Source of the DNA: Spongiactinospora rosea
Lineage (GTDB): Bacteria; Actinomycetota; Actinomycetes; Streptosporangiales; Streptosporangiaceae
Direction: 5' to 3'
NCBI RefSeq assembly: GCF_003315795.1
Contig: NZ_QMEY01000001.1
Location: 744,001 to 808,000 of the forward strand
DNA length: 64,000 nt
Part shown: positions 1 to 10,446 of the stretch, piece after piece
Position numbering within the stretch: position 1 is the first letter of the stretch
Layout: each line of letters opens with the position of its first letter
Program-made: the position numbers and the translations under genes
The notes under the pieces: generated by a model
Database searches by the model: none
What the model saw: the letters and a program-made list of their open reading frames with translations, nothing else
What the model was told of the DNA's origin: nothing

Positions 1-1490
<1,490 letters not shown>

Positions 1491-1626
1491 GCGGGAGGTC
1501 TCCGATCGTTCAGAGGGCTGACGTACTTTTCATATATGTGCAAACTGGGGATGAATGTCAAGCACAGCGGTGCCGTACCATGCCAGCGGTGACCGAAACG
1601 CCGCAGGCAGCGAGGGAGTGAGGGAC

Positions 1627-2385
1627 ATGGCAGGTTCCCGGGACGGCGCCGCCACCGTGCCCTCCGTCGCCAGGGCGGCGCGCATCCTGGAACTGCTGGC
1701 CTCGGCCCCCGAGGGGATGACCCTGTCGGAGGTGGCCCGCGCCCTCGGCCTGCCGCCGAGCAGCGCGCTGGCGATCTGCACCACCCTGCGCCAGGCCGGG
1801 CTCGCGCACCGCACCCCCGAGCGCCGATACATGCTCGGGCCGGGCATCCTGGCACTCGCCGAGCGATATACGCGCGGCGGGCTGCCCGCGCTGTTCATGC
1901 GGGCCTGCCGGGACGCCCTGCCCGACGCCAGGGAGACCGTGGTGCTCGCCGTACGCGAGTGGCACGAGGTCGTCTACCTGGCCCAGCGCCCCGGCAACCG
2001 GCCGCTCGCGGTCAACTACCACCTGGGCATGCGGCTGCCCGCGCACACCACGGCCAGCGGCAAGGCGGCGCTCAGCACGGTGACCGACGCGGAGGTCCGG
2101 GAGATCTACTCGCTGCCGTCCTCCTCCGGCGTGGACGTGGACCTGCTGATCGAGGATCTGCGCAAGACCCGCGAACGCGGGTACGCCATCGACGACGAGG
2201 AGACCGCGCCGGGGATGGTGTGCCTGGGGGTGCCCATCACGGTGCCGGGGGCCTCGACCACGACGGCGGCGGTGGCGGTCAGCCTGGTGAAGTCCACCGT
2301 GGACGACGAGGTGCTGTCGGAGTACGTCGGGGTGATGCGCGCCCTGGCCGAGACCCTGTCCACCGATCCGTCGCCCGCGGAATGA
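1627..2385 (+). CDS. IclR-family transcriptional regulator
   Basis: A 252-residue DNA-binding regulator. It has an N-terminal winged helix-turn-helix (about residues 12-75, with the recognition region around LSEVARALGLPPSSALAI) and a C-terminal IclR effector-binding domain containing HTTASGKAAL. The ATG at 1627 is chosen because GAGGGAGTGAGGG lies just upstream. An ATG at 1555 would add 24 residues outside the family's usual length. The gene is divergent from mmsA across about 136 bp containing an 8-bp palindrome (catatatg, 1531-1538), so control of mmsA, itself, or both is likely. The effector is unknown. Confidence 0.88.
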   Translation: MAGSRDGAATVPSVARAARILELLASAPEGMTLSEVARALGLPPSSALAICTTLRQAGLAHRTPERRYMLGPGILALAERYTRGGLPALFMRACRDALPDARETVVLAVREWHEVVYLAQRPGNRPLAVNYHLGMRLPAHTTASGKAALSTVTDAEVREIYSLPSSSGVDVDLLIEDLRKTRERGYAIDDEETAPGMVCLGVPITVPGASTTTAAVAVSLVKSTVDDEVLSEYVGVMRALAETLSTDPSPAE

Positions 2386-2481
2386 GCGCCGGGCCGAAGC
2401 GGCTAGCCTGAGCTACGCGCGCGCCCCGGCCCCCCGGCGGGCCCGCGCGCAGCCACGGCTCAAAGACAAGCAGGGAGCGCA

Positions 2482-3312
2482 GTGAAGCTTCTCCACTCCG
2501 GCAAGGTACGCGACGTCTACGAGGACCGGGGGGACATCATCCTGGTCGCCTCGGACCGCGTCTCGGTCTACGACGCGATCCTGCCGACGCCCATCCCGGA
2601 CAAGGGCAAGGTCCTCACCCGGCTCACCCTGTGGTGGTTCGAGCAGCTGGCGGACGTCGTGCCGAACCACGTGATCTCGGCCACCGACGTGCCGGAGGAG
2701 TTCGCCGGGCGGGCCGTGCGCTGCAGGCGGCTGCGGATGGTCCAGGTCGAGTGCATCGCCCGCGGCTACCTGGCCGGGCTGGGGCTCAAGGAGTACGAGC
2801 GGGACCGCGCGGTGTCCGGCGTCGCGCTGCCGGACGGCCTGGAGGAGGGCTCCCGGCTACCCGAGCCGATCTTCACGCCCACCACCAAGGCGCGGATGGG
2901 CGAGCACGACGAGTTCATCACGCTCGACGACGTGATGGCCCAGGAAGGGCCGGAGGTCGCCGAAGACCTGCGGCGGCTGACCCTTGAGGTCTACCGGCGG
3001 GGGGCCGAGATCGCGCGGGAGCGCGGGATCATCATCGCGGACACCAAGCTGGAGTTCGGCTGGGACGACGAGGGCGTGCTCACCCTCGGCGATGAGGTCC
3101 TGACCTCCGACTCCTCGCGCTTTTGGCCGCTGGCCGGCTGGCGGCCGGGCGGCCCGCAGTACGCCTTCGACAAGCAGTACCTGCGCGACTGGGCCGCCGG
3201 CACGGGCTGGGACAAGAAGGGCCCCGCCCCCGAGGTCCCCGACTACATCGTCGCGACCACGCGCGACCGCTACATCGAGGCGTACGAGCGCATCACCGGC
3301 ACCCGCTGGTGA
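2482..3312 (+). CDS. purC: Phosphoribosylaminoimidazole-succinocarboxamide synthase (SAICAR synthetase)
   Basis: Cytoplasmic purine biosynthesis: ATP-dependent ligation of aspartate to CAIR, giving SAICAR. The 276-residue protein starts MKLLHSGKVRDVYE, the nucleotide-binding loop of the family. It contains SDRVSVYD, the substrate-binding region ending GYLAG, and the C-terminal signature IIADTKLEFG followed by DEVLTSDSSRFWP. The GTG start is preceded by AGGGAG. The stop overlaps the GTG of the next gene by four bases, so the two are translationally coupled. Other pur genes are not adjacent in this window. Confidence 0.96.
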   Translation: MKLLHSGKVRDVYEDRGDIILVASDRVSVYDAILPTPIPDKGKVLTRLTLWWFEQLADVVPNHVISATDVPEEFAGRAVRCRRLRMVQVECIARGYLAGLGLKEYERDRAVSGVALPDGLEEGSRLPEPIFTPTTKARMGEHDEFITLDDVMAQEGPEVAEDLRRLTLEVYRRGAEIARERGIIIADTKLEFGWDDEGVLTLGDEVLTSDSSRFWPLAGWRPGGPQYAFDKQYLRDWAAGTGWDKKGPAPEVPDYIVATTRDRYIEAYERITGTRW

Positions 3313-4166
3313 GCGATGCCGTGCTGACCGAGTTCGACGTGGCGGTGCCCGGCGGCGGCGTGCTGCACGCCTACGACGTCGATCCGGGCGGACCGGGCGA
3401 ACACCTCACGGTGATCTGGCACCACGGCACGCCCAACATCGGCACGCCCCCCGAACCGCTGTTCCCCGCCGCCGCCCGGCTCGGCGTCCGGTGGGTCTCC
3501 TACGACCGTCCCGGCTACGGCCGATCGACCCCCGCGCCGGGGCGCGACCTGGCGTCCGCCGGCCGTTACGCGGAGCTGGTCGCCGACGTGCTCGGCGTCG
3601 AGCGGTACGCGATGGCCGGGCATTCCGGTGGCGGCTCGCACGCGCTCGCCGGTGCGGCGGCCCGGCCCGGCCGGGTGACCGCTGTGCTCAGTGTGGCCGG
3701 GCTGGCACCGCTCGACGCCGGCGACCTCGACTGGTTCGCGGGGATGGGGCCCGCGAGCGCGGCCTCGCTGCACGCGGCCGTCGCGGGCCGGGCGGCCAAG
3801 GAGCGGTTCGAGGCGGCGGCGGAGTTCGATCCGGAGATGTTCACGGCCGCCGACCACGCCGCGCTGGCCGGTGAGTGGGCCTGGCTGAACGGTGTGGCCG
3901 AGGCCGGGTCCGCGCCGGGGTCCACCGGCCTGATCGACGACGACCTGGCCTACGTCGCCCCCTGGGGCGCGGACCCCGCGGAGGTGCGCGCCCCGGTCCT
4001 GCTGCTACACGGCCAGAAGGACCGGATCGCCCCCGCCGCGCACGGCGAGTGGCTGGCCCGCCGCTGCCGGTCCGCCCAACTGCGGCTCACGCCCGGCGAC
4101 GGGCACATCTCGGCCCTCGCGGGCGCGGCCTCGGGGCTGGAGTGGTTGCACGCCCATGCCGGGTAG
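3309..4166 (+). CDS. Alpha/beta-fold hydrolase
   Basis: A 285-residue cytoplasmic hydrolase of unknown substrate. An oxyanion-region HHGTPN lies near residue 38, the nucleophile elbow GHSGGG near 104, an acid in LLLHGQKDRIAP near 237 and the catalytic His in GDGHIS near 265, so the Ser-Asp-His triad appears intact. The GTG start overlaps the purC stop (GTGA). The same open frame extends back into purC to 3123, but that part is antisense-like noise. The purC coupling is probably organisational and does not show a purine role. Confidence 0.85.
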   Translation: MSDAVLTEFDVAVPGGGVLHAYDVDPGGPGEHLTVIWHHGTPNIGTPPEPLFPAAARLGVRWVSYDRPGYGRSTPAPGRDLASAGRYAELVADVLGVERYAMAGHSGGGSHALAGAAARPGRVTAVLSVAGLAPLDAGDLDWFAGMGPASAASLHAAVAGRAAKERFEAAAEFDPEMFTAADHAALAGEWAWLNGVAEAGSAPGSTGLIDDDLAYVAPWGADPAEVRAPVLLLHGQKDRIAPAAHGEWLARRCRSAQLRLTPGDGHISALAGAASGLEWLHAHAG

Positions 4167-4275
4167 CGGGGCGGGTCGGTGGGTGTGGCGGCGCAGTGGG
4201 ACTCCAAGGCCCTCGTCGCGGGCCTGCGCGGCCTCACGACCTCACCCGATCCCTGACCCCTGACCGGCCGGTCCG

Positions 4276-4701
4276 TCAGCCCGGCTGGGGGACCAGGGCG
4301 CCCACCGGCTCGGCGTGGCGGACGAACCACACCGACTTGCCGTGCGGCCACGGCTCGACCCCCCAGTCGTCGGCGTAGGCGTTGACCAGGATCAGCCCCC
4401 TGCCGTGCTCGTTGAACAGGTCGGCGGGCAGCAGCGTGGGCAGCGCCGGGCCGTGGTCGCCGACCTCCCCGCGCACGGTGCGGCCGTCGGTGCACAGGGT
4501 CAGCGTGATCGGCCCCTTCCCGTACGCCAGGGAGTTGGTGACCAGCTCGGACACGATCAGCGTCACGTCGTCGGTCAGTTCGGCCAGCCCCCAGCGGGCC
4601 AGCGCCCGGCCGGCGAACCGGCGTGCCGCGCCGATCGCCTCCGGCCCGCCGGACACCTCGAACCGCGCCTCCCGGGCGCACGTCTCAGCCACCATGACCA
4701 C
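4276..4701 (-). CDS. ATP-binding protein of the anti-sigma (HATPase_c_2, RsbW/SpoIIAB) type
   Basis: A 141-residue single-domain GHKL ATPase of the kind abundant in filamentous actinomycetes. The N box is ELVTNSLAYG, followed by G1-box-like VGDHGPALP and GRGLILVNA. Family members phosphorylate anti-anti-sigma factors or sequester sigma factors. No sigma factor or STAS partner is adjacent, so its target is unknown. Three in-frame starts lie within the first residues (MVMVAE). A small inverted repeat (gtcccc-N5-ggggac) lies just upstream of the start. Confidence 0.85.
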   Translation of the reverse strand: MVMVAETCAREARFEVSGGPEAIGAARRFAGRALARWGLAELTDDVTLIVSELVTNSLAYGKGPITLTLCTDGRTVRGEVGDHGPALPTLLPADLFNEHGRGLILVNAYADDWGVEPWPHGKSVWFVRHAEPVGALVPQPG

Positions 4702-4812
4702 ATCCCCGGTTCACACGTCCCCAGTCAGGGGACTCTGCGAGCGGCGTCAACAAGTCGATGAACGGCGTTCGGTCCAGTGGTGTGCGCGCGGGCGGATGGT
4801 GTGCACGCCCCC

Positions 4813-5454
4813 CTATGGGGTCGGCGCTTTCCCGGTGAAGGGATGGATGGCGGCGGGGGCGGGCAGCGGCTCGGGGGACGGGCGCGTACCGTCCAGCAGC
4901 AGGGCCAGGTAGCGGCGCGGGTCGGCGCACAGGGCGTCGCCCTCGTGGGCGGTCGCCCACGTCATCACCACGATGGCGGCGAGGTCACGGGTCATGAGGT
5001 CGCCGCGTACCAGGCCGCGCCCCTGAGCCGCGGCCAGCACCTCGCCGAGCGGTCCCATGAACCGCTCGGCGATCTCCACGGTGAACGCCCCCGACTCCCG
5101 CGCGGCGGCCAGCAGCGACCGGTGCGCGGGCATCGCCTCCACCGCCACGGTCAACGCCTCCGCCAGCCCGCGCCTCGGGTCGGGCGCCGCGCGGGCGGCG
5201 AGCACGGCCGGTTCGATCTCCTCCGCGAAGTAGGTCTCGAACGCGGCTCCGATCACGCCGTCCCGGTCGCCGAACCGCCGGTAGACGGTCGCCACCCCCA
5301 CACCGGCGCGGCGGGCGATCTCGTCCAGCGGTACGGCGGGGCCGTCCTTCTCCAGGGCTTCGAGCGCGGCCCGAACGATCCTGTCGAAGTTGCGCTGCGC
5401 GTCCGCCCGTCGCGTCTGGGGGGTTGTCTGGTCCTTTGTCCGCCTCTGCTGCAC
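4813..5454 (-). CDS. TetR-family transcriptional regulator
   Basis: A 213-residue regulator. Its N-terminal helix-turn-helix spans about residues 18-65 (IARRAGVGVATVYRRFGDRD) and is followed by an all-helical ligand-binding domain. The frame is open further upstream into the P450 gene, but the TetR fold begins at MQQRRTKDQ, so the GTG at 5454 is used. It lies 29 bp downstream of the P450 stop on the same strand, so the two form an operon. The long palindrome upstream of the P450 gene is its most plausible operator, which would make it an autoregulated repressor of the P450. The ligand is unknown. Confidence 0.87.
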   Translation of the reverse strand: MQQRRTKDQTTPQTRRADAQRNFDRIVRAALEALEKDGPAVPLDEIARRAGVGVATVYRRFGDRDGVIGAAFETYFAEEIEPAVLAARAAPDPRRGLAEALTVAVEAMPAHRSLLAAARESGAFTVEIAERFMGPLGEVLAAAQGRGLVRGDLMTRDLAAIVVMTWATAHEGDALCADPRRYLALLLDGTRPSPEPLPAPAAIHPFTGKAPTP

Positions 5455-5483
5455 AGGGCGAACGGTAGCAGGGGCCGGTGGAC

Positions 5484-6665
5484 CTACCAGGCCACCTTGA
5501 ACTCGTCGAGGCCGTACACGATGCTGAACGTGCGGAACCGCGGCTCGCCCACCGGCCGCAGGCCGGGGAAACGACGCAGCAGGGCCGGGAAGGCCGCCCG
5601 CATCTCCATCCGGGCCAGCGGCGCGCCCAGGCAGTGGTGCACACCGTGACCGAACGCGACGTGCCCGGTGCTCTCCCGGGTGATGTCCAGCCTCTCCGGG
5701 CCGTCCAGCAGCCCGGGGTCGCGGTTGGCGGCGGGCAGTACGCACACCACGCGGTCGCCCGCCCGGATCGTCTGACCGGCCAGCTCGGTGTCGGCCGCGG
5801 CCCGCTTGTGGGTGCCGCTGTGCACGATGCTGAGCCAGCGCAGCAGTTCCTCCACCGCGTCCTCGACCCGCTCCGGATCCTTGGCCAGCAGCTCGGCCTG
5901 CTCGGGATGGCGCAGCAGGGCCAGCGTACCCAGGGAGAGCATGTTGGAGGTGGTCTCGTGCCCGGCCACCAGCAGCAGGTGGCCGATGCCGGCCAGCTCG
6001 TCCATGGTCAGCTCGTCGCCGTGCTCGCGTACCAGCATGCCGAGCAGGTCATCGCCGGGCTCGGCGCGGGCGCGGGCGACCAGCGTGGCCATGTACTCCC
6101 GCGACTCCTCGCGCATCGCCAGCCGCTTGTCCAGCGGGATGGACACGTCCAGGATCTGACTGGAGCGCTCCTGGAACTCGTTCCTGTCCTCGTACGGCAC
6201 GCCGAGCAGTTCGCAGATCACCAGCGACGGGATGGGCAGCGCGAACTCGGTGACGAGGTCCACCGGCGGGCCGTGCCGCTCCATCGCGTTCAGCTGGTCT
6301 TCCACGATCTCCGCCACCCGCGGCACCAGCCTGCGCATCCGCCGGACGGTGAACTCCGGCGTCAGCATCCGGCGCAGCCGGCTGTGTTCGGGCGGGTCGT
6401 GCGCGAGCAGGTTGCCCGCCCGGAACTTCGCCAGATCCTCCGGCGAGAGCTCCCCCGCCTGTTCGAAAGGCGTGTCGATGATCGGGAATCTCGTCGTGTC
6501 CGACAGCACCGCTCGGACATCCGCGTACCGGGTGACCAGCCACAACTCGCCGTACGGGGTCTGCATCTTACGCACCCCGTCCGCCTCGCGTAGCTCGGCC
6601 AGCTCGGGGGCGGGATCAAAAGCCGTCCGCCGCATATGGAACGGCAGGACCGCAGACTCGCTCAT
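5484..6665 (-). CDS. Cytochrome P450 monooxygenase
   Basis: A soluble bacterial P450 of 393 residues. The I-helix oxygen-activation motif AGHETTS, the ExxR motif in VEELLRW and the haem-thiolate loop FGHGVHHCLG with the axial Cys are all present. The ATG at 6665 has AGGAGG at the correct distance, so the in-frame ATG 11 codons upstream is not used. No ferredoxin or ferredoxin reductase gene lies beside it, so redox partners must be encoded elsewhere. Its partner is the downstream TetR gene. A detoxifying or catabolic role is more likely than a biosynthetic one, because no biosynthetic cluster surrounds it. Confidence 0.93.
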   Translation of the reverse strand: MSESAVLPFHMRRTAFDPAPELAELREADGVRKMQTPYGELWLVTRYADVRAVLSDTTRFPIIDTPFEQAGELSPEDLAKFRAGNLLAHDPPEHSRLRRMLTPEFTVRRMRRLVPRVAEIVEDQLNAMERHGPPVDLVTEFALPIPSLVICELLGVPYEDRNEFQERSSQILDVSIPLDKRLAMREESREYMATLVARARAEPGDDLLGMLVREHGDELTMDELAGIGHLLLVAGHETTSNMLSLGTLALLRHPEQAELLAKDPERVEDAVEELLRWLSIVHSGTHKRAAADTELAGQTIRAGDRVVCVLPAANRDPGLLDGPERLDITRESTGHVAFGHGVHHCLGAPLARMEMRAAFPALLRRFPGLRPVGEPRFRTFSIVYGLDEFKVAW

Positions 6666-6707
6666 GGTTCCTCCTGGGTTATGCACCTTCGGGGCCACGC
6701 TTGTCCT

Positions 6708-6739
6708 CGCCTAAACGATAGCAAGCTATCGTTTAGGCG
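6708..6739. promoter_or_regulatory. Perfect 32-bp palindrome, putative TetR operator
   Basis: Two perfect 15-bp arms (cgcctaaacgatagc and its complement) are separated by AA, 42 bp upstream of the P450 start. The AT-rich core and the position between the P450 and uppP genes fit a TetR-family operator for the P450-TetR operon. A terminator for this divergent region makes no sense, because no gene ends here. Confidence 0.7.
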
Positions 6740-6801
6740 ACCAGACGGGCCCTGCTCGCAAAGGTGACCAACCCGGAACCAACCCGGAGGAAGGCGGCGG
6801 A

Positions 6802-7626
6802 TCAGGCGGGGATCACGCCGAAGGACACCAGCGCGATGACCAGGACGCCGAGCGCGACCCGGTAGATGACGAAGCTGGTGAACCGGTGGGTGCTGATGAA
6901 CCGCAGGAACCACGCGATGATCCCGTAGCCGACCGCGAACGAGATGACGGTGGCCAGGATGGTCGGACCCCAGGCGGGGGCGTGCGCCCCGTCGATCTCG
7001 CGCAGCTCGAACAGGCCGGACATGAGCACGGCGGGAATGGCCAGCAGGAAGGAGTACTCGGCCGCCTCCTCCCGGCGGTAGCCGAGGATCAGGCCCGCGC
7101 CCGTGGTGCCGCCGGAACGCGAGACGCCGGGGATCAGCGCGAGCGCCTGCGCCAGGCCGTAGGTGACGGCGTGCGGCAGGTTGAGGTGCTGGTCCAGGGT
7201 GAGCTTGTTGCGGGCCATGTAGTCGGCCAGGGCGAGCAGCAGGCCGAAGACGATCAGGCAGGTGCCGACCAGGCGCAGGTCGCGGACCACGGTCTCGATC
7301 TGGTCTTTGAAGGCGAGGCCGAGCACGCCGATCGGGATGCTGCCCGCGATCACGAACCAGCCCATCCGGGCGGCCTGCTCCTGGCGCAGGTGGGGGGTCC
7401 ACAGGGAACGGGTCCAGGTGCTGATGATGTCCCAGATCCGCTTGCGGAAGTAGATGAGCACCGCGGCCTCGGTGCCGAGCTGGATCACCGCGGTGAAGGC
7501 CGCGCCGGGGTCCGGCCAATGAAAGAAGGCGGACACGACACGGATATGGGCACTGGAGGAGATCGGCAGGAACTCCGTGAGCCCCTGCAGGACGCCCAGT
7601 ACGGTCGCCTCAAACCAGCCGATCAA
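6802..7626 (-). CDS. uppP: Undecaprenyl-diphosphate phosphatase
   Basis: Integral membrane enzyme that dephosphorylates undecaprenyl pyrophosphate, recycling the lipid carrier for peptidoglycan synthesis. High expression gives bacitracin tolerance. The 274-residue protein has the two family signatures, FLPISSSAH near the N-terminus and PGVSRSGGT around the middle, and about eight hydrophobic segments. The TTG at 7626 (LIGWFEATVLGVLQG) is preceded by GGAAGGTG and gives the standard N-terminus. An ATG 21 codons upstream would add a hydrophilic tail. Confidence 0.94.
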   Translation of the reverse strand: MIGWFEATVLGVLQGLTEFLPISSSAHIRVVSAFFHWPDPGAAFTAVIQLGTEAAVLIYFRKRIWDIISTWTRSLWTPHLRQEQAARMGWFVIAGSIPIGVLGLAFKDQIETVVRDLRLVGTCLIVFGLLLALADYMARNKLTLDQHLNLPHAVTYGLAQALALIPGVSRSGGTTGAGLILGYRREEAAEYSFLLAIPAVLMSGLFELREIDGAHAPAWGPTILATVISFAVGYGIIAWFLRFISTHRFTSFVIYRVALGVLVIALVSFGVIPA

Positions 7627-7860
7627 GCGAAGACACCTTCCACGGTGATGCCGCGCCGTTCCGGGTCCGAAGGGCGGCGGGTCCGACAAGTATGTGAGAA
7701 GGCGAGGCTAGCGGAGGCTGGGAGGCGGCGCGGCCGGTCGTTGTAGCGGGTCAGGGTTCCGGGGGAAACGCGGGAGTTCGTCACCGGTTATCCGAACCCG
7801 GTTTCAAGACATGTCGGTCGGTGCTCGGAGGCCGTCCGGGAAACCCGTCCGGGAAACAGG

Positions 7861-7891
7861 GACGGGCCCCGGCTGTGCGCCGGGGCCCGTC
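7861..7891 (-). terminator. Stem-loop terminator of the M28 peptidase gene
   Basis: A perfect 12-bp GC-rich stem (gacgggccccgg) with a 7-nt loop, beginning 14 bp beyond the peptidase stop. There is no T-tract, which is common for actinomycete terminators. Confidence 0.75.
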
Positions 7892-7904
7892 GTGCGCGGT
7901 GCGG

Positions 7905-9449
7905 TCAGGAGACCGAGGTCCCCCTCAGCGGCACCGCCGTGCCGGTGGTGGCGGCGGCGGTGGCCGCGCGCCTCGGGATGGACGACAGGTCGAAGGCGTA
8001 GGTGGCGGTGGCCACCGCGATGGCGTCGGAGTTGACGTCCAGCGCCCTCTTGTTGATGTTGGTGATGGTGTCGCAGGCCACGTGGTAGCAGGAGTCGTAC
8101 GGGGCGCCCGCCTGCCCGCCGAACAGCTTCGCCTCGGCCTCGGTCTTGGTGCCCTCGGCCCCGGTGAAGATGCCGCCGGCCGGGATGCCGTTGGCGATGA
8201 ACGGCCCGTAGTCGGAGCGGCCGTCGAAGTCGGTGCCGACGTGGCCGAGGCCGCGGCGGTCGAAGTACTTCGCCAGCCGCTGCTCGATCTGCGCCGATCC
8301 CGCCGGGCCCGCCGGGAAGCCCACATTGTCGGAGTTGTCGCCGTCGTACAGCTTGTAGGCGTAGTTGGGCGAGGCGACCATGTCGAAGTTCAGGTAGAGC
8401 CTGATCCGGTCGCGTTCGGCCGGGGACAGCTCGGCGACGTACTGCTCGGAGCCGAGCAGACCGAGTTCCTCGGCCGCCCAGAAGCCGAACCGCACCTTGT
8501 TGCGCACCGGGAGGTGCTTGAGCCGCAGCGCGACCTCAAGGACGGCCGCGGTGCCCGAGCCGTTGTCGTTGATGCCCGGACCCTCCGGCATGCTGTCCAG
8601 GTGCGCGCCGACCATGACCACGTTGTCGCGGTCGCCGCCGCGGGTCTCGGCGATGACGTTCCTGGTGGTCGCGACCTCGACCTTGGTGTCGGTCCGGACG
8701 CGCACGCGGGTGCCCGGCGAGTTGGCCAGGGCGGACCCGACGGAGAAGCTGCTGAACACCACGGGGAACCCGTAGCGCCACTCGCCGATGTCGAAGGCGT
8801 AGGCGTCGGTGCGGCCCGGCTGTCCCTCGTTGAAGAAGATCACCGCCGCTGCGCCCGCGGCCTTGGCGTTGTCGGCCTTCTGCACGTACGGGCAGGTGCC
8901 GCGCTGGATGAGCGCGATCCTGCCGGGCACGAACCCGGCCCAGTCCGAGGCCTCGCAGCCCGCCGTCGAACTCGGCGACGGCGTGGGCGGCAGTGTCGGA
9001 TCGACGGCCTGTACCTCGGCGGTCACGTCACCCGAGCCCGAGGAGATCACGGTGACGAAGTCCGCGGGCGTGGCGTACTTGGTCGGCGTCGGTGCGACCT
9101 GCTCCAGGACGGGCGGGGACAGTTCCTCCCAGCTCTTGGGGAACTGCACATCGGTGGTCTTCACCCGGTACCCGGCCTTGCGCAGCTTGCCCGCTACGTA
9201 GTCGACCGAGGCGTCATAGCCCGGCGAACCCGCGGCACGGTTGCCGCCGTTGGCGTCGGCGATGGACTGCAGGGCGTCCAGGTGCTTCTTGACGTTCGCC
9301 CCGGTGACCGTTTTCTCCAGGAGTTTGGCGAAGATGTCGGCCACAGGGCCGGACTGTGCCGACGCCGGTGGCGCGAAGGCCAGTGGCAACGCGAGAGCCG
9401 TGGCCAGGGTGACGGCACGGACCACGCGTTGGCGCAGCGATAACCGCAT
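7905..9449 (-). CDS. Secreted M28-family metallopeptidase with inserted PA domain
   Basis: A 514-residue exported aminopeptidase-like zinc enzyme. A Sec signal peptide (about residues 1-32) ends AFAPPASAQ. A protease-associated domain is inserted around residues 130-255 (CEASDWAGFVPGRIALIQRG). The di-zinc catalytic core includes GAHLDSMPEGPGINDNGSG (His and Asp ligands), the general base and metal ligand in AAEELGLLGS, and SDYGPFIANGIP. The ATG at 9449 is preceded by GGAGGAACCCT. Likely role: extracellular removal of N-terminal residues from peptides for nutrition. A strong terminator follows the stop. Confidence 0.93.
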   Translation of the reverse strand: MRLSLRQRVVRAVTLATALALPLAFAPPASAQSGPVADIFAKLLEKTVTGANVKKHLDALQSIADANGGNRAAGSPGYDASVDYVAGKLRKAGYRVKTTDVQFPKSWEELSPPVLEQVAPTPTKYATPADFVTVISSGSGDVTAEVQAVDPTLPPTPSPSSTAGCEASDWAGFVPGRIALIQRGTCPYVQKADNAKAAGAAAVIFFNEGQPGRTDAYAFDIGEWRYGFPVVFSSFSVGSALANSPGTRVRVRTDTKVEVATTRNVIAETRGGDRDNVVMVGAHLDSMPEGPGINDNGSGTAAVLEVALRLKHLPVRNKVRFGFWAAEELGLLGSEQYVAELSPAERDRIRLYLNFDMVASPNYAYKLYDGDNSDNVGFPAGPAGSAQIEQRLAKYFDRRGLGHVGTDFDGRSDYGPFIANGIPAGGIFTGAEGTKTEAEAKLFGGQAGAPYDSCYHVACDTITNINKRALDVNSDAIAVATATYAFDLSSIPRRAATAAATTGTAVPLRGTSVS

Positions 9450-9569
9450 AGGGTTCCTCCAGCGAGGTAAGGATTGCAAACCCCCGAAGCATGCTTAGGG
9501 GAACTTAACCTGCCAGACCGCGCTTCGCCAGAACCCCCGGACTAATTGCTCGGCCGTACCATAAGGACC

Positions 9570-10100
9570 ATGGCAGAACAGCCGTTGCTGCTGGTAGATG
9601 TGGACGGGGTGCTCAATCCGACCGGCCGTCAACGCGGCGATTTTCGGACATATGACTGCGTTACTAGTGGAACGTTATATAAGGTCCGGCTGAACCGCAC
9701 CCACGGCACCTGGCTCCTCACCCTGGCCCAGAACACCGGAGCCGCCCTCATCTGGGCCACGACCTGGGAGGACGCCGCCAACGACTGGATCGGCCCACCC
9801 CTCGGCCTGCCCACCCTCCCGGTGATCCCGATGCCGCCCTCAGCGCCCCCCGCGCGGGGCCGCGGCTTCGGCGAGATGTTCAAGACCCCGTACGTCGCCG
9901 ACTACGTCGCCGGGCGGCCGTTCGTGTGGTTCGACGACGCGGTCTCGGAGGCGGATGAGGAGTATCTGCGCCACCGCTCCGACGTCGGTGAATTCCTGCT
10001 CGTTCAGGTGTCCGCCGAGCGCGGGCTGACGAGGGACGACGTGGATCGGGCGGGGGCGTGGCTGGGGGATCGGCCGCGTGAACGGAGGGGTTCAGGGTAG
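9570..10100 (+). CDS. HAD-like domain protein with a TTA codon
   Basis: A 176-residue protein with the N-terminal HAD phosphatase motif LLLVDVDGVLNPTG, a second conserved stretch LIWATTWEDAANDW, and VWFDDA further on. It resembles the small HAD domains found in actinobacterial proteins related to nucleic-acid repair (HAD_SAK-like), but no substrate can be assigned. The ATG has AAGGA upstream. Around 9640-9685 the base composition drops sharply, and Leu36 is encoded by TTA (9675-9677), a very rare codon in these genomes. Translation may therefore depend on bldA tRNA. Confidence 0.75.
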   Translation: MAEQPLLLVDVDGVLNPTGRQRGDFRTYDCVTSGTLYKVRLNRTHGTWLLTLAQNTGAALIWATTWEDAANDWIGPPLGLPTLPVIPMPPSAPPARGRGFGEMFKTPYVADYVAGRPFVWFDDAVSEADEEYLRHRSDVGEFLLVQVSAERGLTRDDVDRAGAWLGDRPRERRGSG

Positions 10101-10215
10101 CGGGGGGTTCGGTCTCAGGGATGAGGTCAGGGTTTTGTCAGGGGCGTCAGTCGGAACGCCGATCCCTGGCCGGGCGTTTTCCCGAGTGAGACCAAAACAG
10201 CGGGAGGAACAAAAG

Positions 10216-10422
10216 GTGTACCGGTCAAGACGACACAAGGTGATCGCGGGTGTGTGCGGCGGCATCGCCGAGCGCTTGGGCTGGTCGCCCAACGTGGTGC
10301 GGCTGCTGTTCGTGCTCTCGTGCATCCTGCCGGGGCCGCAGTTCATCATCTACCTGCTCATGTGGATCTTCATCCGTAAGGCCCCCGTCACGGGCGGCCC
10401 CTCCGCGCCCTACTACCAGTAA
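10216..10422 (+). CDS. PspC-domain membrane protein
   Basis: A small 68-residue protein. The PspC signature RRHKVIAGVCGGIAERLGW is followed by a hydrophobic hairpin (VVRLLFVLSCILPGPQFIIY and on) that should anchor it in the membrane. The GTG start has GGGAGGAAC upstream. PspC domains act in envelope-stress signalling (phage-shock response), but this stand-alone form has no PspA or sensor-kinase neighbour here. It sits 24 bp before lipB in the same direction. Confidence 0.85.
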   Translation: MYRSRRHKVIAGVCGGIAERLGWSPNVVRLLFVLSCILPGPQFIIYLLMWIFIRKAPVTGGPSAPYYQ

Positions 10423-10446
10423 AACTCCCGGAGCTAAGCTGTCCGC

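Noticed and set aside
5455..5745. N-terminal extension of the TetR gene into the P450 coding region
   Set aside because: The TetR fold begins after MQQRRTKDQ. The extra 97 codons are out-of-frame P450 sequence with no domain features.
5484..6665. P450 as part of a natural-product gene cluster
   Set aside because: No synthase, tailoring or export genes surround it. Neighbours are a TetR gene, uppP and housekeeping genes.
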